Below, piece by piece: positions 34,376 to 43,400 of a DNA stretch of 64,000 nucleotides (the first letter of the stretch is position 1; each line of letters begins with the position of its first letter). Location: NCBI RefSeq assembly GCF_013294005.1, contig NZ_JABSNK010000001.1, positions 62,001-126,000 of the forward strand. The letters run 5' to 3'. The notes under the pieces are model-generated. The model was not told the DNA's origin and did no database searches. It saw only the letters and a list, made by a program, of their open reading frames with translations. The position numbers and the translations under genes are program-made. This stretch comes from Flavobacterium gelidicaeli (GTDB lineage Bacteria > Bacteroidota > Bacteroidia > Flavobacteriales > Flavobacteriaceae).

Positions 34376-36594
34376 TATTGATTGGGTTTAACTTCGGTTA
34401 TTGTATAATTAATATTACCATATTGAGCATGATTTGGACCTGTAATTGTCGTTGGAGTATCATCAACAAATTTCATGCTTTTATCATCATAATAAAATCT
34501 ATTTAATGCAACATCAGTTGCTTTATTTTCTCTATCAGCAGGTGTCGGTGAAGATGTAGGGTCAACATAATTATCATAATACGAAAAATAAACTCCTTTT
34601 TTATCTTTACCCATTCCTACTACATTAACGTAATGATCAGTTGCAACATTATCATTACCAGGAGAATCCGAATCTTTATAATTCACCCCAACAACAACTG
34701 GTTTTCCTTTTTTCAGATTTTCAACTAGTACGTTAATTCCTTTACTAATATTAACATTTGCAGTTTTGCTTTTATCTAATTTATCTTGCACATCTTGTCT
34801 TTTTTTATCAATTACCATATTTATTTGGCTACCATCATAAACAGGACTAGAATTTTTAACTTGATTATTTTGCTGTCTCGCAGCCTTTCCGCAAACATGT
34901 ACATCTTGATAATCAATCCATTTTTTTCCTTGCAAAACATTTTTAACATTGGTAACTGCATTTAAGGCATCCTTTATAGGGTCTATGGGTTTTCTACCGT
35001 CAGGATCAACTAAATTTAAAGGGTTATTAAAACAATACACATAACTACTAACATTCGGATACTTCTCCGCCAGCGGATCCACATTCAACCAAAGACTAGT
35101 CTTCATATCCAAATACCTAGCCCCGTAATAGCTAAGATTCGTTTCTCTATCTAATTCCTTTCCATTAAATAAATAAGGCGAAGAAAACGAGCTAGAATGC
35201 TCTTCGAATAAAATTTCTCCAAAGGCTATATATTCTACGTGTTGCGAAATAGAACCATTTCGAGTACTAATATACGAAGTACTTCCTAAATGATCAGGAT
35301 GAAAATAAAAAATATCATTCTCGGGCAAACCAATTCCTGTAAAACCTTCGGCAGCTTGTACTGTTTCGGGTTCTACTGGGGGACCAAATTGCACCGGCGG
35401 ACCTGGTACATCGCCCGGAGCGTTAAATATTGGGTTTCTTGGCCAACCTTCGGGAGGCTCTTGGTTTTCTTCTACAGGTGTTACCACCGATGATGGGTAT
35501 GGATCACCTGTAAACTCAGGTGTCGCATAAATACCTTGTTGGGTAGGCGGTCCTGGTGGCACGCCTAAACTTTGTACATAAGCATCTAAGGCTTTTTGTT
35601 CTGCAGCCGTTCGTTGCGTGTAATCCACACCACCTGCGGTGATTTTTAAGGGTTGTGCAAAAGCACCATTTCCTAGTTTGCTCACAATACGCCCTGCTCC
35701 TTCAAAATAATGCTTGGTAAATTTCCCCTTACTTATTACAAAATAAGGACTCACATAACCTGTATAATCATCGGTATGCACGATGGTTGCCGCTGTTTGA
35801 CCATTCGTGGCTACGTTTTGGGAGTCTCCGCTGCTTTTTATCACACGCTCGCCGCCTGCATCATAGGTGTATTGATGAATCCTTCCGTTATCATTAATGC
35901 CCATCAAGCGGTTTTCTTCGTCCCAGGTCATTTTGCGGAAGCTTTTTTCCTCAGTGTAACTTGTGGGATTTCCGTTGCCATCGTAAACATAGGCTCTTGG
36001 CTGTTGGCTAGTAGCTGTTGGCTGCGCTGCTGTTTCCTGAATACTACTTGGCGCATTAGGGTGCAGTTCGTTATCATAAGTATAATCTAAAACATAACCT
36101 TTTTGTTCATTGTTTACCGTATGTACCAAGTCTTTTTTGGTAATGTTGTGCATTTTGTTATAACTCATGTTTAGCTCATAACTGGCTTTGGTAAACTCCC
36201 CTTGATAGGTTGCTTTTGCACTTTTTAAGCGGTAAAAATCATCGTATTGGTACTCGTGATTGGATGTTCCTCCTAAAGTGTTATTGACTACAGGTGCTGT
36301 GTTTTTTATCCCTAATACATTTCCAACCAAATCATAGTTGTAACTGTTGTTCATGATCTGGCGACCTAAACTTGAGCTTACTTGCAGTTGTTGCAAACGG
36401 CGCATCGTTGGGTCGTAGTTGTAATTGGTCTCGGTGTCGTTTCCGTATTTTAGATACTTGCGTTGCTCAAATTCATCGTACGCCAATTGCTTGATGTAAT
36501 CGTAGGTATGGCTTTCTTTTTTACCCTGCATGCTTTGCAAGTTTCCGGCTCGATTGTAGGTATAATCCACCACCTCACCATCAGGGTAGGTCAT
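34375..36594 (-). CDS. C3 Rhs core fragment with cysteine-peptidase-like tip
   Basis: 739 codons; homology to the full-length core begins near 36700 (KLGEVEKE), so no N-terminal half. It carries YD repeats, the Pro-rich insert, DHLGSTSYIS, GEILFEEHSS and GKELDRETNLSYYGARYLD. The tip after NNPLNLVDPDGRK is about 210 residues. A papain/C39-like arrangement is visible: Cys in HVCGKAARQQN (near residue 568), GKPVVVGVNYK, His in DHYVNVVGM (near 651) and YYDNY after it. I infer a cysteine peptidase toxin, but the catalytic set is only suggestive. This is the longest orphan without the 53-bp insertion, and it is followed by a lipoprotein immunity gene. Confidence 0.65.
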   Translation of the reverse strand: MTYPDGEVVDYTYNRAGNLQSMQGKKESHTYDYIKQLAYDEFEQRKYLKYGNDTETNYNYDPTMRRLQQLQVSSSLGRQIMNNSYNYDLVGNVLGIKNTAPVVNNTLGGTSNHEYQYDDFYRLKSAKATYQGEFTKASYELNMSYNKMHNITKKDLVHTVNNEQKGYVLDYTYDNELHPNAPSSIQETAAQPTATSQQPRAYVYDGNGNPTSYTEEKSFRKMTWDEENRLMGINDNGRIHQYTYDAGGERVIKSSGDSQNVATNGQTAATIVHTDDYTGYVSPYFVISKGKFTKHYFEGAGRIVSKLGNGAFAQPLKITAGGVDYTQRTAAEQKALDAYVQSLGVPPGPPTQQGIYATPEFTGDPYPSSVVTPVEENQEPPEGWPRNPIFNAPGDVPGPPVQFGPPVEPETVQAAEGFTGIGLPENDIFYFHPDHLGSTSYISTRNGSISQHVEYIAFGEILFEEHSSSFSSPYLFNGKELDRETNLSYYGARYLDMKTSLWLNVDPLAEKYPNVSSYVYCFNNPLNLVDPDGRKPIDPIKDALNAVTNVKNVLQGKKWIDYQDVHVCGKAARQQNNQVKNSSPVYDGSQINMVIDKKRQDVQDKLDKSKTANVNISKGINVLVENLKKGKPVVVGVNYKDSDSPGNDNVATDHYVNVVGMGKDKKGVYFSYYDNYVDPTSSPTPADRENKATDVALNRFYYDDKSMKFVDDTPTTITGPNHAQYGNINYTITEVKPNQ

Positions 36595-36713
36595 TTTTTG
36601 GATTCTATTCCAAGTGTCGTATTCAAACTGCGAAATATAGGTTTGTATGTCCGTTGGCGTGATGCGTAGCGTGCGAATCTCTTTTTCGACTTCGCCTAGT
36701 TTTAATTTGTTTT

Positions 36714-36802
36714 AGGAGCTATTTCCAGCTATCATTCCAATCTTTTTTGGCTGTAAAAAAACAGCCAAAAAAGGATTTTCCCTTCTATCTGGGCTAGGGC
36801 AT
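36714..36802 (-). repeat. Dispersed hairpin element, copy g
   Basis: GGAGCTATTTCCAGCTATCATT and TTCTATCTGGGCTAGGGCAT around TTTTTTGGCTGT/ACAGCCAAAAAA. It joins the C3 core at the same core position as copy e joins C5. Confidence 0.7.
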
Positions 36803-36856
36803 TCCGTTTAATAAAAAACTTTTTTTTGAAAATTAATATTCGTTTTCAAAATCACT

Positions 36857-36993
36857 ATAAAACACAAAAACTAAGCAACTACGCTTGCCTTTTTATTTTG
36901 ATTACTTGCTCAACTTTACGGGTGCGAAGTCAGAGACATTCGCACAGCAAACACGACCAATTTACTTTTCTAAAGAACTCTTCGTAGAGCTGG
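36857..36993 (-). repeat. Cassette tail type A with weak terminator
   Basis: The terminator stem has mismatches (CTAAGC/GCTTGC). The hairpin TGCGAAGTCAGAGACATTCGCA and CTCTTCGTAGAGCTGG are intact. It directly follows a 20-bp core joint with no toxin between. Confidence 0.7.
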
Positions 36994-37028
36994 AGTACTT
37001 CCCAAATGATCAGTTTTACCTCTAAACT
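36994..37028 (-). pseudogene. Collapsed micro-cassette
   Basis: Only the joint GATCATTTGGGAAGTACT (DHLGST) remains on the minus strand, joined straight to tail A. Toxin and immunity are absent. Confidence 0.6.
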
Positions 37029-37300
37029 ATAAAACACAAAAACCAAGCATTTACGCTTGGTTTTTTATTTTGTTTACTTGCTCTACTTTGTGGGCACAGG
37101 TAAATACCTGCGCTAACGATTATCTACAAGCCTGCGCCATCGGGTTTTTTTATTTTGCTTACTTGCTCCACTTTGTGGGCACAGATTGCAAATCTGCGCT
37201 AGCGTTGTCAACATATCCGAGCCATCGGGGTAGCGTTGTCAACATATCCGAGCGATCGGGTAACGATTATCTACAAGCCTGCGCCATCGGGTTTGTTTCT
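37028..37300 (-). repeat. Tandem tails (types C, B, B, C) with terminator
   Basis: AACCAAGC/GCTTGGTT stem (37040-37063); hairpin CACAGGTAAATACCTGCG (type C); then CTTACTTGCTCCACTTTGTGGGCAC with CACAGATTGCAAATCTGCG (type B), and two further partial copies of GTCAACATATCCGAG and ACGATTATCTACAAGCC. It is a stack of four tail fragments without genes. The whole 36.6-37.3 kb gap is filled by these repeats and element g. Confidence 0.75.
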
Positions 37301-37311
37301 ATCTTTATTAA

Positions 37312-37854
37312 TTAGTTTAAAATTTCTTCTTCTTCTTTTGAAAGAGGTTCTTTAAAAAAGTCATCTCGAATTAACATTTTACCAATACTAGTTTTAATTG
37401 CCAATACACCTTCTTTTTCATTAAAGTAATAAAATGGCTGATGTAATTGGGTAATTTTAGCAGGTTTTAAATAAATTTTATCTAAACTAATATTTCTAAC
37501 TTTTATTTCTTCTTTAAAAGACAAATGATATTTGATTCCTGAAATGCATATATCTCCTCCTTTTTTTGTTTTAAAGTCATAAAATAATATCCACTTTTTT
37601 TTATATTTATAATAAAGTACTTTATCCTTCTGTTTAAAATCTATGAAATTTTGATTTCCTGTAAATAATCTTGAAATACTAAACTCAAATTCGCTTAAAC
37701 ATTTTTTTTGAGCAGAAAATTCTAATTCCATTCCAACGTATGGTCTGCTTTTATAAGGATTGTTGTTAATTCTATAATTATACTGAATTGTATTTTGAGA
37801 GTAAATTACAGAGGTAAACAAAAAAATTGATACTATTAAACTATTTACTTTCAT
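37312..37854 (-). CDS. C2 immunity protein, exported
   Basis: 180 residues with a signal peptide (SLIVSIFLFTSVIYSQ), so periplasmic. The mature part is strand-rich with Tyr-rich patches (YVGMELEFSAQKKCLSEFEFSISRLF, KKWILFYDFKTKKGG). No family recognised. It overlaps the C2 toxin by 14 bp (37841-37854) and ends in an acidic KEEEEIL tail. The exported location matches the HExxH peptidase-like C2 tip. Confidence 0.6.
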   Translation of the reverse strand: MKVNSLIVSIFLFTSVIYSQNTIQYNYRINNNPYKSRPYVGMELEFSAQKKCLSEFEFSISRLFTGNQNFIDFKQKDKVLYYKYKKKWILFYDFKTKKGGDICISGIKYHLSFKEEIKVRNISLDKIYLKPAKITQLHQPFYYFNEKEGVLAIKTSIGKMLIRDDFFKEPLSKEEEEILN

Positions 37855-38527
37855 CTTTCTTTTGATAAATTAAATTTGAAACTCTTGTGTCGTAATTAGA
37901 TTTTTCTTTTTCATAAGTTGAATTATTATTTTTAGCTAAATCGGTTATATAGCTTTTAAATTCTTTTGAACTTTGCTGACCAGAAAATACTAAATCTTTA
38001 ATATCTCCTTCACTTAAATTTAAATTATTCGCTTTACTATATTCGCTGAATACATTTGTCAATTCAGACGTGTATTTATTATGGTCACTATCTTCTTTAA
38101 CTGGTAATAATGCAATTTTTTGATGAAGAGCTTCGTGAGCAACTACCAAAATAACTCCCAAAGTAGTATATTCATAATTAGTTTCTACAGATGTAGTCGA
38201 TTTAAAATATGTTGTCACATCTAAAGAACTAGGAGCTTTATCATACTGTCCTTTAGCATATTCTGTAAAAGCTGCAGAACCATTACTGTTGACTTTTTGC
38301 GTATTAACAGTTAATTTTAAATTGAATTTGGAATTATTTTCATATTTCGAAATTAATGTATTAAATGTTTTACTTCCTGTTTTCAGCGAATTAAATGCTT
38401 TTCCAAATTCCCCTTTAGAAAATAATGGAGATAAAATAACATCTTTACCATCAGGGTCAACAAAAATCACTGGTTGCAAATCCGCGCTATCGTTGACGAC
38501 ATATCCGAGCCATCGGGATAATATCAT
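37841..38527 (-). CDS. C2 core-less toxin tip with HExxH motif
   Basis: 228 codons. Only the end of the Rhs linker is left (VIFVDPDGKDV); the first 20 codons are encoded by tail type B, which has replaced the core, so the present start is artificial. The tip carries VVAHEALHQKI (His131, Glu132, His135), a zinc-peptidase signature, with the following EYSKANNLNLSEGD region as a possible third-ligand helix. It is probably a metallopeptidase toxin lacking any delivery part. It can act only if recombined behind a core, but the homology to do so upstream of the tip is nearly lost. Confidence 0.6.
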   Translation of the reverse strand: MILSRWLGYVVNDSADLQPVIFVDPDGKDVILSPLFSKGEFGKAFNSLKTGSKTFNTLISKYENNSKFNLKLTVNTQKVNSNGSAAFTEYAKGQYDKAPSSLDVTTYFKSTTSVETNYEYTTLGVILVVAHEALHQKIALLPVKEDSDHNKYTSELTNVFSEYSKANNLNLSEGDIKDLVFSGQQSSKEFKSYITDLAKNNNSTYEKEKSNYDTRVSNLIYQKKDESK

Positions 38528-38535
38528 AGTAATCG
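38464..38535 (-). repeat. Tail type B fragment at C1/C2 boundary
   Basis: GGTTGCAAATCCGCGCTATC and GACATATCCGAGCCATCGG; the terminator and the core joint that should follow are missing, so tail runs directly into the C2 tip. Confidence 0.7.
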
Positions 38536-38543
38536 GGGGCCTT

Positions 38544-38996
38544 TTACTTATTTATCCATTCTTTAGGAACACCTTCATTTTTAATGCATACAGGATGAGT
38601 TGTTTTATAAACGTAACCTTTACTATTTATCCAAATCTTAATAATACATGGACTTAAACCATTTCCTGATTTTTCTATAGTATACCTGCAGTTTGGGTTT
38701 AATTTGACTTTCGATTTGTATATAAGGCCTCCTTTTGTAGAAATATATTCCTTAGGAATACTATCAAATGAAAAACTAGATGGTATTAAATGTACATTGC
38801 CTTCCCATTTAAAAAGCATAGCTGCTTCATATGGAAAACCATCTGGCTTAATAGAATCATTTTCAATCGAAAATGAACTTATAGGAATGTCATTACAACT
38901 AATAACTTTTTGTGTCTTTGTATCAAAATAAATATTGTGCTTTTGACATGAAGTTAATAAAAGCAACATAATAATTAAATGTTTTTTATTATTCAT
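38544..38996 (-). CDS. C1 immunity lipoprotein
   Basis: 150 residues with lipobox LTSC (lipidated Cys near residue 17). The mature part has two conspicuous Cys-containing stretches (VISCNDIPISS; NGLSPCIIKIW) and is otherwise unrecognised. It overlaps the end of the C1 toxin by 8 bp, consistent with coupled translation. Lipidation and the zinc-peptidase tip of C1 both indicate an envelope target. Confidence 0.65.
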   Translation of the reverse strand: MNNKKHLIIMLLLLTSCQKHNIYFDTKTQKVISCNDIPISSFSIENDSIKPDGFPYEAAMLFKWEGNVHLIPSSFSFDSIPKEYISTKGGLIYKSKVKLNPNCRYTIEKSGNGLSPCIIKIWINSKGYVYKTTHPVCIKNEGVPKEWINK

Positions 38997-40011
38997 CTTT
39001 CTTGTTTGCTTTTTGATAATTTTTCCACCATTGGTCTATCCTGTTTATAATATCTTTTTGGGTATTATTTTTATTTTCAAACAATTTAGACAATTTATCT
39101 TTTCCATAATTGTTATTAATAAATTCATTAAAATTTTCAAACACTGTAAATCCTCCTTCAGCCTCGGCTTCTTTATGAGCGTATGCGGGGTCATGTGAAT
39201 CATTTAAATGAGCCCAATTATTTACATATTCAGCAAAAGAACCTAATAAATGGCCCAAATTTCCACCAGCTTTATCTATTTGGGGTATATGTCCAACTTC
39301 ATGTGCCATTAAACCAAAAAATCCTTTTATCCATGCAGCATTTGTATTGTACACATAGCCTTTTGGAGCATCATTCCAAAAGACATTTATTGCAGAATTA
39401 TTAGAATTTGACCCCTCTGTTAATGCTCCACCTCCAACAGGAGTATATTGAAAATTAATCTTAGCATTGCTGATATTCTTTTCACTAACTCCACTTACTA
39501 AACTCAAAAGATGTGAAGCTCCCTGTGTAAACTTATATCCTTCTTGATAAGAAACCTTTGTTCCTAATCTTCTTGTATATGTTTTGTAATTTGCCTTTAA
39601 TAAAACACTAGCGTTAGCTTGCTTTCCATTAGGATCAATATATTTAATAGGATTTTGATAGCAATAATTGTAATTTGACAGGTTACCAGAATTATAAATA
39701 CCTCCATTATGTTGTCCATCAAAATAAAATTCGTGCTCAAAAGTAGGATTGAATAATGCCAACGGATCCACATTCAACCAAAGTGAGGTCTTCATATCCA
39801 AATACCTCGCCCCATAATAGCTAAGATTCGTTTCTCTGTCTAATTCCTTTCCATTAAACAAATAAGGACTAGAAAAACTAGAACTATGCTCCTCAAACAA
39901 AATCTCCCCAAAGGCTATGTATTCTACGTGTTGCGAAATAGAACCATTTCGAGTGCTAATATACGAAGTACTTCCCAAATGATCCGTTTTTCTCAATACT
40001 ATAAAACACAA
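38989..40011 (-). CDS. C1 Rhs core fragment with zinc-peptidase tip
   Basis: 340 codons. Frame opens in the tail (FIVLRKT) and passes directly into DHLGSTSYIS, GEILFEEHSS and GKELDRETNLSYYGARYLD without the 53-bp insertion. The linker LFNPTFEHEFYF..NPIKYIDPNGKQA is almost the same as in C8. The tip (about residues 133-340) contains GLMAHEVGHIPQIDKAGGN (His237, Glu238, His241), then a HLLGSFAEYVNNWAH helix where a third ligand could sit. It is probably a zinc metallopeptidase toxin. The first orphan after the expressed gene; a terminator separates them. Confidence 0.7.
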   Translation of the reverse strand: MCFIVLRKTDHLGSTSYISTRNGSISQHVEYIAFGEILFEEHSSSFSSPYLFNGKELDRETNLSYYGARYLDMKTSLWLNVDPLALFNPTFEHEFYFDGQHNGGIYNSGNLSNYNYCYQNPIKYIDPNGKQANASVLLKANYKTYTRRLGTKVSYQEGYKFTQGASHLLSLVSGVSEKNISNAKINFQYTPVGGGALTEGSNSNNSAINVFWNDAPKGYVYNTNAAWIKGFFGLMAHEVGHIPQIDKAGGNLGHLLGSFAEYVNNWAHLNDSHDPAYAHKEAEAEGGFTVFENFNEFINNNYGKDKLSKLFENKNNTQKDIINRIDQWWKNYQKANKKDE

Positions 40012-40118
40012 AAACCAAGCAATTACGCTTGGTTTTGTATTTTGTTTACTTGTTCAACTTTGTGGGCACAGGTAAATACCTGCGCTAACGATTATCTACA
40101 AGCCTGCGCGATCGGGTT
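39999..40118 (-). repeat. Cassette tail type C with terminator, C0/C1 boundary
   Basis: AACCAAGC/GCTTGGTT stem (40013-40035) with T-run, TTGTTCAACTTTGTGGGCAC, hairpin CACAGGTAAATACCTGCG. It ends the transcript of the expressed rhs operon. Confidence 0.8.
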
Positions 40119-40449
40119 ATATATCTTTCATCAAGATTAATAATTCACTTGCATATTCTCTTATTTTACTCCAATCGTTCAAATCTAATGAAATTACCTC
40201 CCAAAAAGAATCATTAGGTAAATTACTCATCTCACCAAATATTTTATTAATATCATTTAACTTCTTAAAAATTATTTGATTAATTAAATCATCACATTTA
40301 TGATTTATATTACGTAAATAAAAAACATATGCATAGTCAAAATCTAATGCAAGTTCATCTGTAGAAGGATATGTTCCTAAGTCTATAAGATAATTTATTT
40401 GTTCGTCTTTTGTCGAAGCTAAAATTTTTATAATTTTTAATAATTTCAT
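40117..40449 (-). CDS. C0 immunity protein, cytosolic
   Basis: 110 residues with no signal or membrane helix, helical and acidic (STKDEQINYLIDLG, DFDYAYVFYLRNINHKCDDLI, WEVISLDLNDWSKIREYASELL). No named family. It begins 18 bp after the stop of the full-length Rhs gene and is the immunity gene of the expressed tip. Its cytosolic nature supports a nuclease-type activity of that tip. The C-terminus ends at the type C tail. Confidence 0.65.
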   Translation of the reverse strand: MKLLKIIKILASTKDEQINYLIDLGTYPSTDELALDFDYAYVFYLRNINHKCDDLINQIIFKKLNDINKIFGEMSNLPNDSFWEVISLDLNDWSKIREYASELLILMKDI

Positions 40450-40467
40450 AACTTAAAATTAATCTTT

Positions 40468-43400
40468 TTATCTAATAACCCCTCCTATATCCCCGTCTTT
40501 ACCTACGACCCTCCAATATGGTTTTGCTCCTTTATGTCCACCTCCGGGATGCCATCTTATTTGAGGCCCTGTTGGATTACCTTTAGAATTATAATGTCTT
40601 AATACCCATCCATTACCTTTTTGAGAACCTTTACCGAGTGTTTCAACTTTCCATCCTGATGTCCCTTCCAAAGTAGATGATACATCTGAAGGTTTTTTAC
40701 CTCTTAATAAATTAGGATTAGCCATAACATCATCAATATTTCTTATTGAAGCACTAGAATTTGCAATTGAAAACATTCCAACCTCTAAAAAAACAGATAG
40801 TAATTTCCCTGCATTAAATTCTTGTGAATTATGAGATGCAAAATTATACGCTCCATTTGGAGCATGACAAGACATACAACCTGTCCAAATGTAACCATCC
40901 GATCCTTCTTGAGAAAACTCTCCTAAACTTCTTGGATAATGGAACATATATTCAGGGGCTTCATTAGATCCTATTGTATAAACAATTGATGTAGTCTGAT
41001 TTACACGCTCATATATCTTATTGTCATCAGGAAGAAAAGTAACTGTCGGTTCCTCCGCAGTTACAGTATAATTTGTTTTAGATTTATTTTTTTCAGGAAT
41101 ATCTTTATAATCACTGCTTGACGAAAACCACCCTTTTACAGTATCAATTGCTCTACCAGCCCAACTCTTTTTCGGCGGGTCACTTCCCGCAGTTTCCTCG
41201 CTCATCCCAGTTGGGTCAATTAGATTTATTGGATTTTGACTAACATAAGCATATGGTGAATTTCTATAAAACTTTTCCGCCAACGGATCCACATTCAACC
41301 ACAAACTCGTCTTCATATCCAAATACCTAGCTCCATAGTAAGTTAGATTAGTTTCTCTATCCAACACTTTACCGTTAAACAAATAAGGAGAACTAAACGA
41401 GCTAGAATGCTCCTCAAACAAAATCTCTCCAAAGGCTATGTACTCCACATGCTGGCTTATACTTCCATTTCGGGTGCTAATATACGAAGTACTTCCTAAA
41501 TGATCGGGGTGAAAATAAAAAATATCATTCTCTGGCAAGCCAATGCCTGTAAAACCTTCGGCAGCTAGTACGGTGGCGGGTTCTACTGGAGGACCAAATT
41601 GTACGGGTGGTCCTGGAACATCGCCTGGAGCGTTAAATATTGGGTTTCTTGGCCAACCTTCTGGAGGCTCTTGGTTTTCTTCAACTGGTTGTAAAACTTC
41701 ACTCGGGTACGGATCACCTGTAAACTCAGGTGTCGCATAAATTCCTTGTTGGGTTGGTGGTCCTGGTGGCACGCCCAAAGTTTTTACATAAGTATCTAAG
41801 GCTTTTTGCTCTGCAGCTGTGCGCTGTGTGTAATCCACACCACCTGCGGTGATTTTTAACGGTTGTGCAAATGCACCATTTCCTAGTTTACTCACAATAC
41901 GCCCTGCTCCTTCAAAATAATGCTTGGTGAATTTTCCTTTGCTTATCACAAAGTACGGACTCACATAGCCTGTGTAATCATCAGTATGTACGATGGTTGC
42001 CGCTGTTTGTCCGTTTACGGCAATATGCTGACTGTCGCCACTGCTTTTTATCAGACGCTCGCCGCCTGCATCGTAGGTGTATTGATGAATGCGTCCGTTG
42101 TCATTAATCCCCATCAATCGGTTTTCTTCGTCCCATGTCATCTTCATCCCCCCAGCCCCCGAAGGGGTAGCTCCCTCGATATACGTAGGGTTTCCGTTTC
42201 CATCATAGGAATATGTCCTACCTCCTGCTCCTGGATTCGGTGTTGCATTAGCTTGTGCCGCTTCGCTGATATATGACGGAGCATTAGGATGTGCTTCATT
42301 ATCATAAGTATAATCTAAAACATAACCTTTTTGTTCGTTGTTGACCGTATGCACCAAGTCTTTTTTGGTGATATTGTGCATTTTGTTATAGCTCATATTC
42401 AGCTCATAACTGGCTTTGGTAAACTCCCCTTGATAGACTGCTTTTGCACTTTTTAAGCGGTAAAAATCATCGTATTGGTACTCATGATTGGATGTTCCTC
42501 CTAAGGTGTTATTGACTACAGGTGCTACATTCTTAATACCTAATACATTTCCAACCAAATCATAATTGTAACTGTTGTTCATGATCTGGCGACCTAAACT
42601 TGAGCTTACTTGCAGTTGTTGCAAACGGCGCATGGTTGGGTCGTAGTTGTAATTGGTCTCGGTGTCGTTTCCGTATTTTAAATACTTGCGTTGCTCAAAC
42701 TCATCATAAGCCAATTGCTTGATGTAATCGTAGGTATGACTTTCTTTTTTACCCTGCATGCTTTGCAAGTTTCCTGCTCGGTTGTAGGTGTAATCGACCA
42801 CTTCCCCATCAGGGTAGGTCATTTTCTGAATTCTATTCCAAGTGTCGTATTCGAACTGTGAAATATACGTTTGTATGTCGGTTGGCGTGATGCGTAGCGT
42901 GCGAATTTCTTTTTCGACTTCGCCTAGTTTGCCATAATAAAATTCTTGTCCGCCACTGGCATCTTGCACAAACCACAATCGGCCACGGCGCGAGGCTGTA
43001 CCATCGGCCTTACCGTAATTGTACTGCACATTATTCTGCGGGTTTTTCGGATATTGAATGGTTTCTAATCGGTTGTAATCGTACAAATACTGAATCGCAC
43101 CTCCATTTGGTACCGTGTTTTTGATGTCTTGCGTAACGCGTTTGGTCAGGTTGCCTGCCAAATCGTATTCCATGGTCGTAGTTCCTGCATCGGGATGGGT
43201 GAACTCGGTTCTTCGGCCTAACCAGTCGTAACTGCTTTTGGTGATGTGGTCCATGGCATCAGTCACCTGGATCGTTTCTCCAAGTGCGTTGATGTCAAAT
43301 TTGGTAACCAAATCATTCTGAATACTCGCTAAATTACTTCCTTTAACATCCGTTTGCGATTGCACGGTTTTACCCAAAGCATCGGTTTGTGTCGTAAGCA

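Noticed and set aside
37070..37315. Small open frame within the stacked tails
   Set aside because: It consists only of tail-repeat sequence (reading as DCKSALALS-type text), has no homologue that I recognise and shifts frame between copies.
19276..40118. Regularly repeated blocks that could look like a CRISPR array
   Set aside because: Repeat units are 100-140 bp, spaced 1-3 kb apart and separated by coding modules. No short direct repeats with equal spacers and no cas genes are seen.
40860..40890. CMSCH in the rhs tip read as cytochrome c
   Set aside because: A single motif without other cytochrome features, within a toxin tip. More likely metal-binding or incidental; kept only as an observation.
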